NCBI GenBank assembly: GCA_964451985.1
Contig: CAYVKB010000002.1
Location: forward strand, 43,684 to 107,683
From: GBS-DC sp964451985
GTDB taxonomy: Bacteria; Armatimonadota; Fimbriimonadia; Fimbriimonadales; GBS-DC
DNA: 64,000 nucleotides
Direction of reading: 5' to 3'
Part shown: positions 51,045-59,866 of the stretch, piece after piece
Numbering within the stretch: position 1 is the stretch's first letter
Layout: every line of letters starts with the position of its first letter
Position numbers and translations under genes: made by a program
The notes under the pieces: model-generated
The model's database searches: none
Told to the model about the DNA's origin: nothing
Seen by the model: the letters and a program-made list of their open reading frames with translations, nothing else

Positions 51045-52751
51045 ATGTACGGTGTTAAACGATTGGGCGAATGGCTATTGCAGCAGGGCAAGATTACGCC
51101 GCAGCAGTTGGAGGAGGCGTTGGCGACTCAGCGGATTACGGGCAAGCGGCTGGGCGAGACGCTGATTGAGTTGGGGTTTATCACGCCTGATGACTACCAT
51201 GAGGCGCAGGCGGCGCAGTGGGAGTGCCCCTACGAGCCGCTGAACGAGGCAACGCTGACGCGCGCCGCCGCCTTACGCCACTGGGTTAGCCTGCAAGACG
51301 CCACGCGGTTCATGGTCGTGCCCCTGCGCGAGGAAGCCAACGCGTTGTGGGTTGCCACACCCGACCCGAACAACGTGGAGATGCTCGACTTCCTACGCCA
51401 GAGCACGGGACGGTTCATTAAAGTCGCCTACAGCCCACCAGAGCACGTGCTGCAGGCAATTGCCCGCCTGTACGGCGTCCACGAGGCACACGCCACCTCC
51501 TCTGAAGAGAACCTTGAAATCGAAGAGTCACCGATTGAGCAGCTCGAGGATGTAGGTCAGCTGGAGCAGACCGTGAACCAAGCCCCTGTGATACGGATGG
51601 TGAACGGGATTCTGCTGGAGGCGGTGGAGCGTGGGGCGAGCGACATCCACTTCGAGCCGATGGAGAACCGTCTGCAGGTGCGCCTGCGCATCGACGGAGT
51701 GCTGTACCCCGTGCGCAACATTCCGCGTTGTTTGCAGGGGGCGGTGCTGGCGCGTGTGAAACTGATGGGCGAGATGGACATCGCCGACCGACGCCGCCCT
51801 CAAGACGGACGATTCACGTTCAAATCGGGCGAGCGCAAAATCGATGCCCGCGTGTCATCGCTACCCACCGTGTTCGGTGAGCGCGTGGTGGTACGCCTGC
51901 TGAACCGTGAAGACGCTTTGAAGCCGCTCAACCAACTGGGCATGCCCCCGCAGGTGGAGCAGAGCTTAGTCGAACTCGCGAGCCGACCGTGGGGCATGAT
52001 ATTAGTCACAGGTCCCACTGGTTCAGGGAAGAGCACAACCCTGTATGCACTGTTGCAGCAAGTGAAGTCCGACCGTCGCAACATTCTCACCTGTGAAGAC
52101 CCAGTGGAGTTCACGATTGAGGGGATCGGACAGTCCCAGGTGAATGAGCGAGCAGGACTGACGTTCGCCAGCCAACTACGGGCGATTTTGCGTCAAGACC
52201 CGGATGTGGTGTTGGTAGGTGAGGTGCGCGACGCAGAGACCGCCGAAATCGCCTGTCGCGCGGCGATGACGGGGCACTTGGTACTGGCAACCTTGCACAC
52301 GAACGATGCAACCAGCGCGCCCGCTCGCATGGTTGACATGGGTATTCCGCCGTTTCTGATTAACTCCGCGCTGGTTGGCGTACTGGCGCAACGGCTGGTG
52401 CGTCGCCTATGCGACCGATGTAAACAGCTCACGACCATAACCGACCCCACGATTACCAATCTCTGTGCGGGTGAGCCAATCTCAGCATATGAACCTGTGG
52501 GCTGCAGCGCATGCAACGACATCGGCTACAAGGGGCGCGTAGGGCTGTATGAGCTGTTTGTGCTGAGTGAGCCTGTACGCCGCCTAATTGCCCGCGAAGC
52601 GGACAGCGAGCAGCTGCGCGCCGCCGCGCCACCCGGCACGCTGTTCACGATGCATGATGACGCAGTGCAAAAAATCCGCGCGGGCGTCACCAGCATCGAG
52701 GAGGTGTTGGCGCAGATTCAAAGTGCGAACAAATTAGCGTCGGCAGCGTAG
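51045..52751 (+). CDS. pilB: Type IV pilus / type II secretion assembly ATPase PilB
   Basis: A 568-residue secretion ATPase. Residues 1-150 form the N-terminal MshEN-type domain (LGEWLLQQGKITPQQLEEAL). The ATPase core has GASDIHFEPMENRLQVRLRIDG near 198, Walker A GPTGSGKSTT near 323, the Asp box LRQDPDVVLVGEVRD near 381 and the His box TLHTNDA near 416. Two CXXC pairs (CDRC near 452 and CSAC near 486) bind zinc. It would power assembly of the prepilin-like proteins found at 11-13.5 kb. A GCAGGAG ribosome site precedes the ATG. Other pilus genes are not adjacent. Confidence 0.92.
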   Translation: MYGVKRLGEWLLQQGKITPQQLEEALATQRITGKRLGETLIELGFITPDDYHEAQAAQWECPYEPLNEATLTRAAALRHWVSLQDATRFMVVPLREEANALWVATPDPNNVEMLDFLRQSTGRFIKVAYSPPEHVLQAIARLYGVHEAHATSSEENLEIEESPIEQLEDVGQLEQTVNQAPVIRMVNGILLEAVERGASDIHFEPMENRLQVRLRIDGVLYPVRNIPRCLQGAVLARVKLMGEMDIADRRRPQDGRFTFKSGERKIDARVSSLPTVFGERVVVRLLNREDALKPLNQLGMPPQVEQSLVELASRPWGMILVTGPTGSGKSTTLYALLQQVKSDRRNILTCEDPVEFTIEGIGQSQVNERAGLTFASQLRAILRQDPDVVLVGEVRDAETAEIACRAAMTGHLVLATLHTNDATSAPARMVDMGIPPFLINSALVGVLAQRLVRRLCDRCKQLTTITDPTITNLCAGEPISAYEPVGCSACNDIGYKGRVGLYELFVLSEPVRRLIAREADSEQLRAAAPPGTLFTMHDDAVQKIRAGVTSIEEVLAQIQSANKLASAA

Positions 52752-52794
52752 CGGTATTTCTGGCAAGTCGATATGTGGGGCATCGGCATCAGTA

Positions 52795-53709
52795 TCATTC
52801 ACTCAGCGCGTACTCCAGCACGGCAGCACGCGCATACACGCCGTTGCGCACTTGCGTGAGAATCAGCGATTGCACTCCGTCGGCAACGGAGTCGGCAATC
52901 TCGACGCCGCGCTGGATGGGACCAGGGTGCATCACCACGCAGTCGGGCTTGGCAAGGCGCAAGCGTTTGGGGTTAATCTGGTAATCACGGCGGTAGGCGT
53001 TCAAGCTGGGCAGGAGTCCCTGCTGCATGCGCTCGGTTTGCAAGCGTAGTGCCATCACGATGTCGGCGTTCTGGACGGCTTCGTCGGCGTCGGTGGTGGT
53101 GTGGGCATCGGGCAGGGGAGCGTCGGGCAACAGAGTGGGTGGAGCGCACAGCCACACCTCTGCGCCTGCCTGCGTGAGCAGCGTGAGGTTTGAACGTGCC
53201 ACGCGACTATGGCGAATGTCGCCGACGATTGCAACCTTGTGCCCGCTCAGCCAGCGTGTATTAGGGTCGGGTTTGCCGTAGTGTCGCCACAGCGTATACA
53301 AATCCAGCAATGCCTGTGTGGGGTGCTCGTGTGCGCCGTCACCGGCGTTCAGGATGGGCGCATAGGAAACCTGCGCGGCTTGTAGGGGCGCACCCGCCTG
53401 CGGATGGCGCATCACAATCGCTCGGATGCCCTGTGCGTTTAGCGTGCGCACAGTATCATGCAGGCTCTCGCCTTTCACGATGCTGCTTGCTTCGGCGGTA
53501 ATCACTAACGGGTGGTAGCCCAGCAGTACGCATGCTTGCTCGAACGCCGCGCGGGTGCGCGTGCTGGGTTCGTAAAACAGCAGTGCAATCAGCGCGGCTT
53601 TGAGCTGCACGGAGGGTGTGGGATTGGACTCAAGGCGCGTTTGCCAGGCATCGGCACGGCGCAACAGGTCGGGCGTGGGCAGCGCAGCGGCGGTCAGCAC
53701 ATGCGGCAT
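52795..53709 (-). CDS. pyrB: Aspartate carbamoyltransferase catalytic subunit
   Basis: A 304-residue enzyme joining carbamoyl phosphate and aspartate in pyrimidine synthesis. FYEPSTRTRAAFE (residues 45-57) is the carbamoyl-phosphate loop; IVKGESLHDTVRTL, GDGAHEHPTQALLDL near 122 and VMHPGPIQRGVEI near 265 are the other active-site segments. It starts nine bases after pyrR, with TAGGAG before the ATG, giving the usual pyrRB order. No pyrI regulatory subunit or pyrC follows. Confidence 0.94.
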   Translation of the reverse strand: MPHVLTAAALPTPDLLRRADAWQTRLESNPTPSVQLKAALIALLFYEPSTRTRAAFEQACVLLGYHPLVITAEASSIVKGESLHDTVRTLNAQGIRAIVMRHPQAGAPLQAAQVSYAPILNAGDGAHEHPTQALLDLYTLWRHYGKPDPNTRWLSGHKVAIVGDIRHSRVARSNLTLLTQAGAEVWLCAPPTLLPDAPLPDAHTTTDADEAVQNADIVMALRLQTERMQQGLLPSLNAYRRDYQINPKRLRLAKPDCVVMHPGPIQRGVEIADSVADGVQSLILTQVRNGVYARAAVLEYALSE

Positions 53710-53718
53710 GGCAGGCTC

Positions 53719-54273
53719 CTACGGCAGATGCGGCGCAGCTTTGCGCAGCACCACGCGGTCACGACCCTCCAGCTCCATCAGCTCCACCAGCACGAACTCG
53801 CTGCGGCTGGTGGGCAGGTTCTTACCCACATAGTCGGGGCGGATAGGCAACTCGCGGTGTCCGCGGTCGATTAGTGTTGCCAGCTGGATGTTCGCGGGGC
53901 GACCGAGTTGCATAATTGCCTCCATCGCGGCGCGTACCGTGCGCCCCGTGTGAATCACCTCGTCGACCAGTATCACGCGCTTGTCGGTGATAGGGAACGG
54001 CACATCGGTCTGGCTGCGGGTAAGCGCGCCTGCCTTGCGTTCTACATCGTCGCGGAACGGGGTAATGTCCACGCTGCCGCAGGGCACCCCCACACCTTCA
54101 ATCTGCGAGATGGCTAACGCCAGTCGCCGTGCAACGGGTGCCCCCCTGCGCTGGATGCCAATTACCACCAAATCTTTCGCGCCGCGATTGCGCTCCAGGA
54201 TCTCGTGTGCAATACGGGTGACGGCGCGGCGCATATCCTCCGCGTCCATCATGATGACCTCACTCTGCTCCAT
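53719..54273 (-). CDS. pyrR: Bifunctional pyr operon regulator / uracil phosphoribosyltransferase
   Basis: A 184-residue phosphoribosyltransferase-fold protein. The PRPP loop is VILVDEVIHTGRT (100-112), and IGIQRRGAPVARRLA and VDITPFRDDV are further PyrR signatures. PyrR normally binds a conserved loop in pyr mRNA leaders and promotes termination when uridylates are high. Here a GGTATACT box ends 8 bases before the ATG, so the pyrRB mRNA has no leader in which such a loop could lie. It may act only as an enzyme or regulate other genes. Confidence 0.92.
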   Translation of the reverse strand: MEQSEVIMMDAEDMRRAVTRIAHEILERNRGAKDLVVIGIQRRGAPVARRLALAISQIEGVGVPCGSVDITPFRDDVERKAGALTRSQTDVPFPITDKRVILVDEVIHTGRTVRAAMEAIMQLGRPANIQLATLIDRGHRELPIRPDYVGKNLPTSRSEFVLVELMELEGRDRVVLRKAAPHLP

Positions 54274-54291
54274 CGTTTAGGAGTATACCTG

Positions 54292-55083
54292 TTAGAATTT
54301 CACCGCGCCTTTCTCCTGCAAGCGCAACGCCCATAGGATACCACCCAGCAGGTGGCGTTGGTACTCTTCGCTCTGCCACACATCGAGCCGATGCCCCAGC
54401 GCAGTGTAGAACATGCGTCCCTTGTCGTACTCGCGGCACCAGGCCAGCAGGTAGTCGCCCGGCTTGCCTGCCTGCGGCGTGCCGTCGTCTGGGTGCTTGT
54501 CCATCGAAAGCAGTACGTTTACGTTCTTGCGGTTGTTCTCTTTGAAGATGTAAATTTCGTCGAACACAATCCACGATGCGCCGAAGTGCGCAACGGCGGG
54601 GTGGTCGGGCTGTTCCACTTTTGCTTCCACTTTAGTTTGCTGTCCGTGATAGGCGAACTGCCCTTGCACCATCTCCAGATATTCGGGGCGGTTGTGGTAG
54701 GTGTCGGCGGCGGCGTGGATACCGATGAACGCTTTGCCTCCCTTCAGCCAGTTCAGGAACGCGGGCAGGTCGGGGATACCGATGTCGCCTGTGGTATTCA
54801 GAAAGACCACGCCGTCGTATTTACCGCTGTTGAGGAACTCTGGGGTCAACATTTTTTGCACATCGCTCGCGTCGCGGCAGTAGTCCACCTCAAACACGCC
54901 GCTACGCGCGCCGATTTCCGCCAGTATCTTTTCACCGAGTTCGATGGAATCTGCGTGTCGGAAGCCTGCGGTGTGGGTAACGACCAGCAGGCGCTTTTTG
55001 CCCAGTTGCATGCGCGTCTCCTCCTTCTGCGGGGCGGGCACAAGCATCAGCAAGCCCGCCATTAGCAACGCCAGTGTGTACAT
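54292..55083 (-). CDS. Exported ThuA-like protein
   Basis: A 263-residue protein of the ThuA family, which has a glutamine-amidotransferase-like fold without the catalytic Cys. After a short hydrophobic N-terminus (2-17, probably a signal peptide) come LLVVTHTAGFRHADSIE, GVVFLNTTGDIG, GKAFIGIHAAADTY near residue 118 and a closing FYTALGHR near 230. ThuA proteins are linked to trehalose or glucoside use, with unclear activity. A GGTACAAT box ends 7 bases before the ATG. It is followed by pyrR on the same strand. Confidence 0.85.
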   Translation of the reverse strand: MYTLALLMAGLLMLVPAPQKEETRMQLGKKRLLVVTHTAGFRHADSIELGEKILAEIGARSGVFEVDYCRDASDVQKMLTPEFLNSGKYDGVVFLNTTGDIGIPDLPAFLNWLKGGKAFIGIHAAADTYHNRPEYLEMVQGQFAYHGQQTKVEAKVEQPDHPAVAHFGASWIVFDEIYIFKENNRKNVNVLLSMDKHPDDGTPQAGKPGDYLLAWCREYDKGRMFYTALGHRLDVWQSEEYQRHLLGGILWALRLQEKGAVKF

Positions 55084-55145
55084 ACCCTGAATTGTACCAG
55101 TTTTTGAAGTAATGGAGGCGTCGGCGTTGCGAACGGGGCGCGTAG

Positions 55146-55165
55146 CGTCGGCGTCCTCGCCGACG
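55146..55165. repeat. 20-bp GTCGGCG palindrome directly after the cstA stop
   Basis: CGTCGGCG and CGCCGACG form a perfect stem around TCCT, two bases past the stop of cstA. The same palindrome occurs twice at the right end of the window, again directly after a stop codon. A half copy lies at about 55118-55126. Confidence 0.7.
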
Positions 55166-55167
55166 AC

Positions 55168-56871
55168 TTACGACACTGGTTCTGCAACGCCCGCTCGTCG
55201 CCACGCCACAATCGCCTCGCCCACCAACCACACAGCAAGCGCGAAAATCAGCGCGCTGAAGCCCAAAAGCAATGTGTTGCCCTGATTGGCGAAGTTGCGC
55301 ATGCCAATCACAAGGGCAGTGAGTGTGGCGATGAGCATAAAGCCCATCGGCAGCAGTGTGTAGAGCGTGGGACGCCCAAGCGAGCGCAAATAGAGTGAGA
55401 CCACCAACAGCGCGAGCGCGGCAAGCAGCTGGTTCGATGCGCCGAACAGTTGCCATAGCAGTGCACCCACCGATTTCAGCTCGCCCGTCACGGGGTCGGG
55501 CGCCTTGAGCAGCGCGAAGAAGCCAATGAGACCGACCGCAAGTAGGGTTGTGAGAACGACGTTTTCCAGTGGGGGGATGCGCCATGCCCGCCCCAGCTCC
55601 TGCAAGTTGTATCGAATCAGTCGCGCGCCTGTGTCTAAAGTAGTCAGTGCGAAGCCGACAGCGACCGTCGCGACGAACACCTTAGCGATTTCGAGGGGCA
55701 CGCCTACCGCGCTGACCATCGTGCCTGCGCCGTGAACGAAGTTCGCCAGCGCGCCCTTGCCTGCGCTTAGCCAGTCGGGGTAGCGCGATTGCCACTCCGC
55801 ACCCAGCCCCGCCGCCACTGCCAGCAACGCCAGCGTCGCCAGTAAACCCTCAGTGAGCATCGCACCGTAGCCAATCGGCAGCGCGTGGCTGTGGCGGTCT
55901 AACTGCCGCACAGTCGTGCCCGACGCCACCAGTGAGTGGAAGCCCGATACCGCACCGCAGGCGATGGTGATGAACAGCAGCGGAAACATCGGCGGCGCAC
56001 CCTGCGGGCTCGGGTTTACGGCGGGCGCAGTTATCGTAAAGCCGCCCACCATCGCCCCCAGCAGCAGCAACCCCATCCCTAGAAACAGCTGGAACGAGTT
56101 CAGGTAATCGCGCGGCTGCAGCAACAGCCACACCGGCAGCAGAGTCGCAATCAGTGCGTAGCCTAACAGCAGGTAAATCCACAGGTTGGCGGTTAGCTCC
56201 ACGCCCAGCGCGCTCGTGATGGGATATTCCACGCCCAGCCACACGAACACGAGGCTCAGCAGCAGCGCAGGCACTGTCAGTTTGCTTAGTGCCACACGAT
56301 ACTTGTAAAACAGCACGCCCACGCCCAACGCCAGCGCAATCAGCATCGCGCTGGGCAGCACGGCTTCAGGTACATGCCCGCCCTCTGCACCCCCCGTGCC
56401 GGACGCAAACAGGTTCGCGATGTTAATCACGAACACACCCATCGCCAGCGCGATTGCGAAAATGCCAAATAACAGAAACAACGCCCGTGCGCGTGCCCCT
56501 GCCACATCGTAGGCTAAATCCGCCACGCTGCGCGCCCGATTACGCATGGAACTGTATAGGCAGCCCAAGTCATGCACCGCACCCACAAAGATACAACCGA
56601 TTACAATCCACAGCAAGGCAGGCAGCCAGCCCCAGATAACGGCAATTGCAGGACCCAGCAGCGGTCCAAGCCCCGCAATTGAGGCGAAGTGATGTCCAAA
56701 CACCACCATCGGCGGTGCAGGCACAAAGTCGCGCCCGTCGCGTAGGGTATGGGCAGGCGTTGGCTCCGAATCGTCGAGAGGGAACACACGCGCCGCCAAG
56801 TATCGCCCGTACCATCGGTATGCCAGCAGCAACAACACCGCCACGCCTACTAAAATGAACAGCGCGTTCAT
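55168..56871 (-). CDS. cstA: Carbon starvation protein CstA (peptide/pyruvate transporter family)
   Basis: A 567-residue inner-membrane protein with about 16 hydrophobic segments. The family opening RYLAARVFPLDD, VPAPPMVVFGHHFASIAGLGPLLGPAIA (split here at residues about 51-78), and SGFHSLVASGTTVRQL near 305 are CstA signatures. Members import peptides or pyruvate during carbon limitation. The protein is shorter than the Escherichia CstA but normal for the compact branch. The ATG at 56871 follows membrane helix logic; no clear promoter or ribosome site was found. Confidence 0.92.
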   Translation of the reverse strand: MNALFILVGVAVLLLLAYRWYGRYLAARVFPLDDSEPTPAHTLRDGRDFVPAPPMVVFGHHFASIAGLGPLLGPAIAVIWGWLPALLWIVIGCIFVGAVHDLGCLYSSMRNRARSVADLAYDVAGARARALFLLFGIFAIALAMGVFVINIANLFASGTGGAEGGHVPEAVLPSAMLIALALGVGVLFYKYRVALSKLTVPALLLSLVFVWLGVEYPITSALGVELTANLWIYLLLGYALIATLLPVWLLLQPRDYLNSFQLFLGMGLLLLGAMVGGFTITAPAVNPSPQGAPPMFPLLFITIACGAVSGFHSLVASGTTVRQLDRHSHALPIGYGAMLTEGLLATLALLAVAAGLGAEWQSRYPDWLSAGKGALANFVHGAGTMVSAVGVPLEIAKVFVATVAVGFALTTLDTGARLIRYNLQELGRAWRIPPLENVVLTTLLAVGLIGFFALLKAPDPVTGELKSVGALLWQLFGASNQLLAALALLVVSLYLRSLGRPTLYTLLPMGFMLIATLTALVIGMRNFANQGNTLLLGFSALIFALAVWLVGEAIVAWRRAGVAEPVS

Positions 56872-56918
56872 AGACAGGTAAATTTCCGAATCGGTTGGGC
56901 AAATCCTGCTGAGGGTCT

Positions 56919-57269
56919 TTAGGGGAGCTGTGGGGAGTCTCCCATAGTTTGCGCGCTTGCATGCGCCGCAAGGAAGTGGTCGTGTCCCACGTAGTAATGC
57001 ACAGAATATTCGGCAGGCTTAAACCACACGATGCCCTTGGGCATCACGTTGAAAAACGGCTCCACCACCTGATGGGCTGAATCCAACTCCACCATGCCAC
57101 CATCTGCGCGGGTCACACTGCAGTGGAGCAAATCATCCTCGCCCTCGAACTGGATGATGTAGCCATCCAGCTCGGCGCGATACCGTTCGGCTGCTTCTAG
57201 GCGTATTGGAACGCCTGCCTGAATGTCTTCAAGCAGGGCGTTCAGAACACGCTGAATCGGTTCGGGCAT
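56919..57269 (-). CDS. Unrecognised small acidic protein downstream of rplU
   Basis: A 116-residue protein starting three bases after the rplU stop, so it is almost certainly co-transcribed with it. It is acidic and begins with a helix (IQRVLNALLEDIQAGVPIRL) followed by strands (YIIQFEGEDDLLHCSVTRAD, WFKPAEYSVHYYVG). In many bacteria this place is held by the ribosomal-processing protease Prp and L27, but the sequence has neither the His/Cys motif of Prp nor L27 features. I do not recognise it. Confidence 0.7.
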   Translation of the reverse strand: MPEPIQRVLNALLEDIQAGVPIRLEAAERYRAELDGYIIQFEGEDDLLHCSVTRADGGMVELDSAHQVVEPFFNVMPKGIVWFKPAEYSVHYYVGHDHFLAAHASAQTMGDSPQLP

Positions 57270-57272
57270 GAT

Positions 57273-57584
57273 TTATGCCTCGATGGTCTTCACCCGCAGC
57301 ACAGTGATTGGCTGCCGATGTCCCCAGCGCTTGCGCTCGTTCTTCTTGGGCTTATACTTGAAGCCGATGATTTTGGGTGCTTTGGTCTGCTTCACCACTT
57401 CAGCGACGACCTTCGCGCCTGCCACATAAGGCGCGCCGACTTTCACACCGTCGTCGGTGCGCACCATCAGTACTTCGCTTATTTCCACCTCTGCGCCAGG
57501 TTCGGCGTCGATTTTCTCCACGCTCAGCACCGTGTTTGGCTCCACGCGGTACTGCTTGCCTCCGGTTTGGATAATCGCGTACAT
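57273..57584 (-). CDS. rplU: 50S ribosomal protein L21
   Basis: A 103-residue ribosomal protein with the L21 pattern: MYAIIQTGGKQYRVEPNTVL at the start, a central KVVAEVVKQTKAPKIIGFK and the basic signature KPKKNERKRWGHRQPITVLRV. It binds 23S rRNA. An AGGAGG site lies nine to ten bases before the ATG and a good promoter lies within the end of the HD gene. The usual partner rpmA (L27) does not follow; a small unknown gene does. Confidence 0.95.
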   Translation of the reverse strand: MYAIIQTGGKQYRVEPNTVLSVEKIDAEPGAEVEISEVLMVRTDDGVKVGAPYVAGAKVVAEVVKQTKAPKIIGFKYKPKKNERKRWGHRQPITVLRVKTIEA

Positions 57585-57593
57585 CGTTATTTG

Positions 57594-57640
57594 CCTCCTG
57601 TTTGGAAAGTGTATTATACCTGCTCAACTCACGGGTTCAA
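57594..57640 (-). promoter_or_regulatory. Promoter and ribosome site of rplU
   Basis: On the minus strand TTGAAC (57635-57640, inside the last codons of the HD gene) and TATAAT (57613-57618) are 16 bases apart; AGGAGG lies at 57594-57599. The leader is about 25 bases and has no hairpin, so no L21 autoregulatory structure is evident. Confidence 0.7.
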
Positions 57641-58183
57641 TCCGAGTTGTGGTGCAATCGTCTGCAACGCTTTTACGATATGTTCCACATGCTCATCGAA
57701 CGGGACGCCCAGTTCTTCTGCACCCTGCGTCAGGTCGTCGCGGTTCACGCCCCGTGCGAAACTTTTCTCTTTCATGCGCTTTCGCACCGATTCGGGCGTG
57801 ACGGCGCTAAGGGTGCGCCCCTTCACCAGCGCGACGGCGATTACAAAGCCCGACATTTCGTCGCATGCGAAGATGGCTTGCTCCAATAGGCTTTCGCGCG
57901 GGATGCCTGTGTGGTTCGCGTGCGCGCCGATGGCTCGGATGATGGTCTCCGATACGCCTCGCTCGCGCAGTATCTCCATCCCCCGAAAGGGATGCTCCTG
58001 CAGCGATGGGTAGCGTTCGTAGTCAAAGTCGTGCAGCAGCCCTACCACGCCCCAAAGTTCCTCATCTTCGCCGTACATGCGGGCGTAGTAGCGCATACAG
58101 GCTTCCACCGCCAGCGCGTGCTTGCGCAGGTTCTCGGATTGTGTGTATTCGCAAAGCAGTTGCCAAGCTTGTTCGCGAGTCAT
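57629..58183 (-). CDS. HD-domain phosphohydrolase-like protein
   Basis: A 184-residue HD-fold protein. Metal ligands are in LRKHALAVEACM (His21), LLHDFDYERYP (His50, Asp51) and GAHANHTGIPRE near residue 87. Members hydrolyse nucleotides or related phosphoesters; the substrate is unknown. The ATG at 58183 is preferred over two upstream in-frame ATGs because a GGTATCTT box ends 8 bases before it and no ribosome site is present. Confidence 0.85.
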   Translation of the reverse strand: MTREQAWQLLCEYTQSENLRKHALAVEACMRYYARMYGEDEELWGVVGLLHDFDYERYPSLQEHPFRGMEILRERGVSETIIRAIGAHANHTGIPRESLLEQAIFACDEMSGFVIAVALVKGRTLSAVTPESVRKRMKEKSFARGVNRDDLTQGAEELGVPFDEHVEHIVKALQTIAPQLGLNP

Positions 58184-58294
58184 ATATATAGAAGATACCA
58201 TGCTGAGATTTCCTTTACAATCGTTCCCGTTGAGCATTAATACGGATATAATCAGTCAATAGCATCGCTCTTACCTGTGCAGGAATTATGCACG

Positions 58295-58356
58295 CGCCCC
58301 TCTACAGGGGCGTCCCTGTGCTATCGGTATAATAATCCCAGCCGCCCCCGCGCGGC
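58295..58356 (+). promoter_or_regulatory. Hairpin, promoter and 5'-terminal stem before the PrpD-family gene
   Basis: A stem at 58295-58301 with 58306-58312 lies upstream of GGTATAAT (-10 hexamer 58328-58333). The predicted transcript starts at the base of a second stem (58341-58345 with 58352-58356), and GGGAGG follows before the ATG. The 5'-terminal stem repeats the arrangement at 12.55, 19.92 and 26.37 kb. Confidence 0.55.
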
Positions 58357-58379
58357 GAATAGTGAATAGGGAGGCAAGT

Positions 58380-59744
58380 ATGACCTTAGCAGAACGCTTT
58401 GCACGCTACGCAACGGAGCTGAACTACGACTCACTGCCCCAAGAGGCGATTCACGAAGCGAAACGACGGATTATCGATTCTATCGCTTGCGCATTTGGTG
58501 CGTGGCGCTCAGAGACGGCGCAGCAGGTGCGCGAGGTTGCCACGCAGGTAAGCAGCCACTACGGTGGCACGATTATTGGCACAGCGCACAGGTCCTCGCC
58601 TGAATGGGCAGCGTTTACGAACGGTTTGCTGATACGCTATCTGGACTACAACGATACCTACTTGTCCAAAGAGCCTGCACACCCCAGCGACAACATCGCG
58701 GCGGTGCTGGCGGTTGGAGAAGCTGAGGGCAGTTCAGGCAAGGAAGTCCTGCTGGCGACTGTGCTAGCATATGAGATTCAGTGCCGACTGTGCGATTCGG
58801 CGAGCCTGCGGGCGCGAGGCTGGGACCACGTGAACTATGGATTGTTCTCGGCGTCGGCGGCGGCAAGTCGGCTGATGGGACTGGATGCCACTGCGACACG
58901 CCATGCGATGAGCATCGCGGGTGTATCGGGCTTAGCGATGCGCCAGACGCGCGTAGGTGAAATCTCGGCGTGGAAGGGCTGCGCCTTTGCCAACTCCAGC
59001 CGACACGCCGTGTTCGCCAGCTGGCTTGCCAAGCACGGGCTGACGGGTCCATCCGAAATCTTCGAGGGCAAAATGGGCTTTATGAAGCAGGTTTCAGGCG
59101 AGTTTACGGTGGGACCGCTCGGCGGCGAAGAGGGACGCGGTTTTATGATTAACGAGACCTACATCAAGTATTACCCTGTGGAATACCACGCCCAGAGCGC
59201 AGTGTGGGCGGCGCTGGCGCTGCGCGAGCAAATCGCGGGCGACATCAGCCAGATTGAGCGAATTGAGATTGATACCTTCGAGGCTTGCTACTCGATTATC
59301 GGCAGTGAGCCAGAGAAGTGGCGTCCGCAAAGCCGCGAGACCGCTGACCACAGCTTGCCCTACATCGTGGGCGCGACGCTGATGGACGGCAAGATAGACC
59401 TTGACACCTTTGAAGAGGCGCGCTACACCGACCCTGTGCTACTGGAGCTGGTGAGCAAAATCACTGTGCGCCACGACCCTGCGATGGACGCCCGCTACCC
59501 TGAAGGCATCCCGAACCGCATCACGCTGTACCTCAAAGACGGGCACACGCTGACGGAAGAGAACACCTTCCCGCGTGGGCACGCCAAGAACCCCATGACC
59601 GACGAGGAAGTAGAGGCGAAATTCTATGTACTGACCGAGTGGGCGCTGCCCCGCAAGCGTCAGGATGAGGTGCTGCATTTCGTCTGGAACCTCGATCGGC
59701 AGGTGAACGTCTCCCCGTTGATGGAAATGCTGCAGGTGGAGTAA
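58380..59744 (+). CDS. MmgE/PrpD family protein (2-methylcitrate dehydratase-like)
   Basis: A 454-residue protein of the MmgE/PrpD family. LAERFARYATELNYDSLP and AKRRIIDSIACAFGA open the protein, AHPSDNIAAVLAVGEA lies near residue 100 and RHAMSIAGVSG near 176, all typical. PrpD dehydrates 2-methylcitrate in propionate breakdown, but no prpB or prpC is nearby, so a related lyase or dehydratase role is possible. The ATG at 58380 has GGGAGG seven bases before it; an upstream in-frame start lies within the 5' stem. Confidence 0.88.
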   Translation: MTLAERFARYATELNYDSLPQEAIHEAKRRIIDSIACAFGAWRSETAQQVREVATQVSSHYGGTIIGTAHRSSPEWAAFTNGLLIRYLDYNDTYLSKEPAHPSDNIAAVLAVGEAEGSSGKEVLLATVLAYEIQCRLCDSASLRARGWDHVNYGLFSASAAASRLMGLDATATRHAMSIAGVSGLAMRQTRVGEISAWKGCAFANSSRHAVFASWLAKHGLTGPSEIFEGKMGFMKQVSGEFTVGPLGGEEGRGFMINETYIKYYPVEYHAQSAVWAALALREQIAGDISQIERIEIDTFEACYSIIGSEPEKWRPQSRETADHSLPYIVGATLMDGKIDLDTFEEARYTDPVLLELVSKITVRHDPAMDARYPEGIPNRITLYLKDGHTLTEENTFPRGHAKNPMTDEEVEAKFYVLTEWALPRKRQDEVLHFVWNLDRQVNVSPLMEMLQVE

Positions 59745-59772
59745 AAGACAGAGAGTTCAAAGCACCTCGCAC

Positions 59773-59802
59773 GTGGGTGCCCCTATCAAACAGGGCACCC
59801 AC
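59773..59802 (+). terminator. Perfect hairpin after the PrpD-family gene
   Basis: A 10-base-pair stem (59773-59782 with 59793-59802) with a 10-base loop lies 29 bases after the stop. No T run follows, so it is either a weak terminator or an mRNA 3'-end stabiliser. Confidence 0.5.
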
Positions 59803-59866
59803 GACCTGTGCATGGTTCCAGTGCGCATATCTATACTTCTGAGGACTCTCAGGTACACTTATGCCT

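Noticed and set aside
54274..54300. PyrR-responsive attenuator before pyrR
   Set aside because: The gap to thuA is 18 bases and holds only the -10 box, with no terminator or conserved PyrR loop.
54352..55065. A 237-codon open frame on the plus strand
   Set aside because: It is antisense to the ThuA-like gene, which has clear family motifs and its own promoter box.
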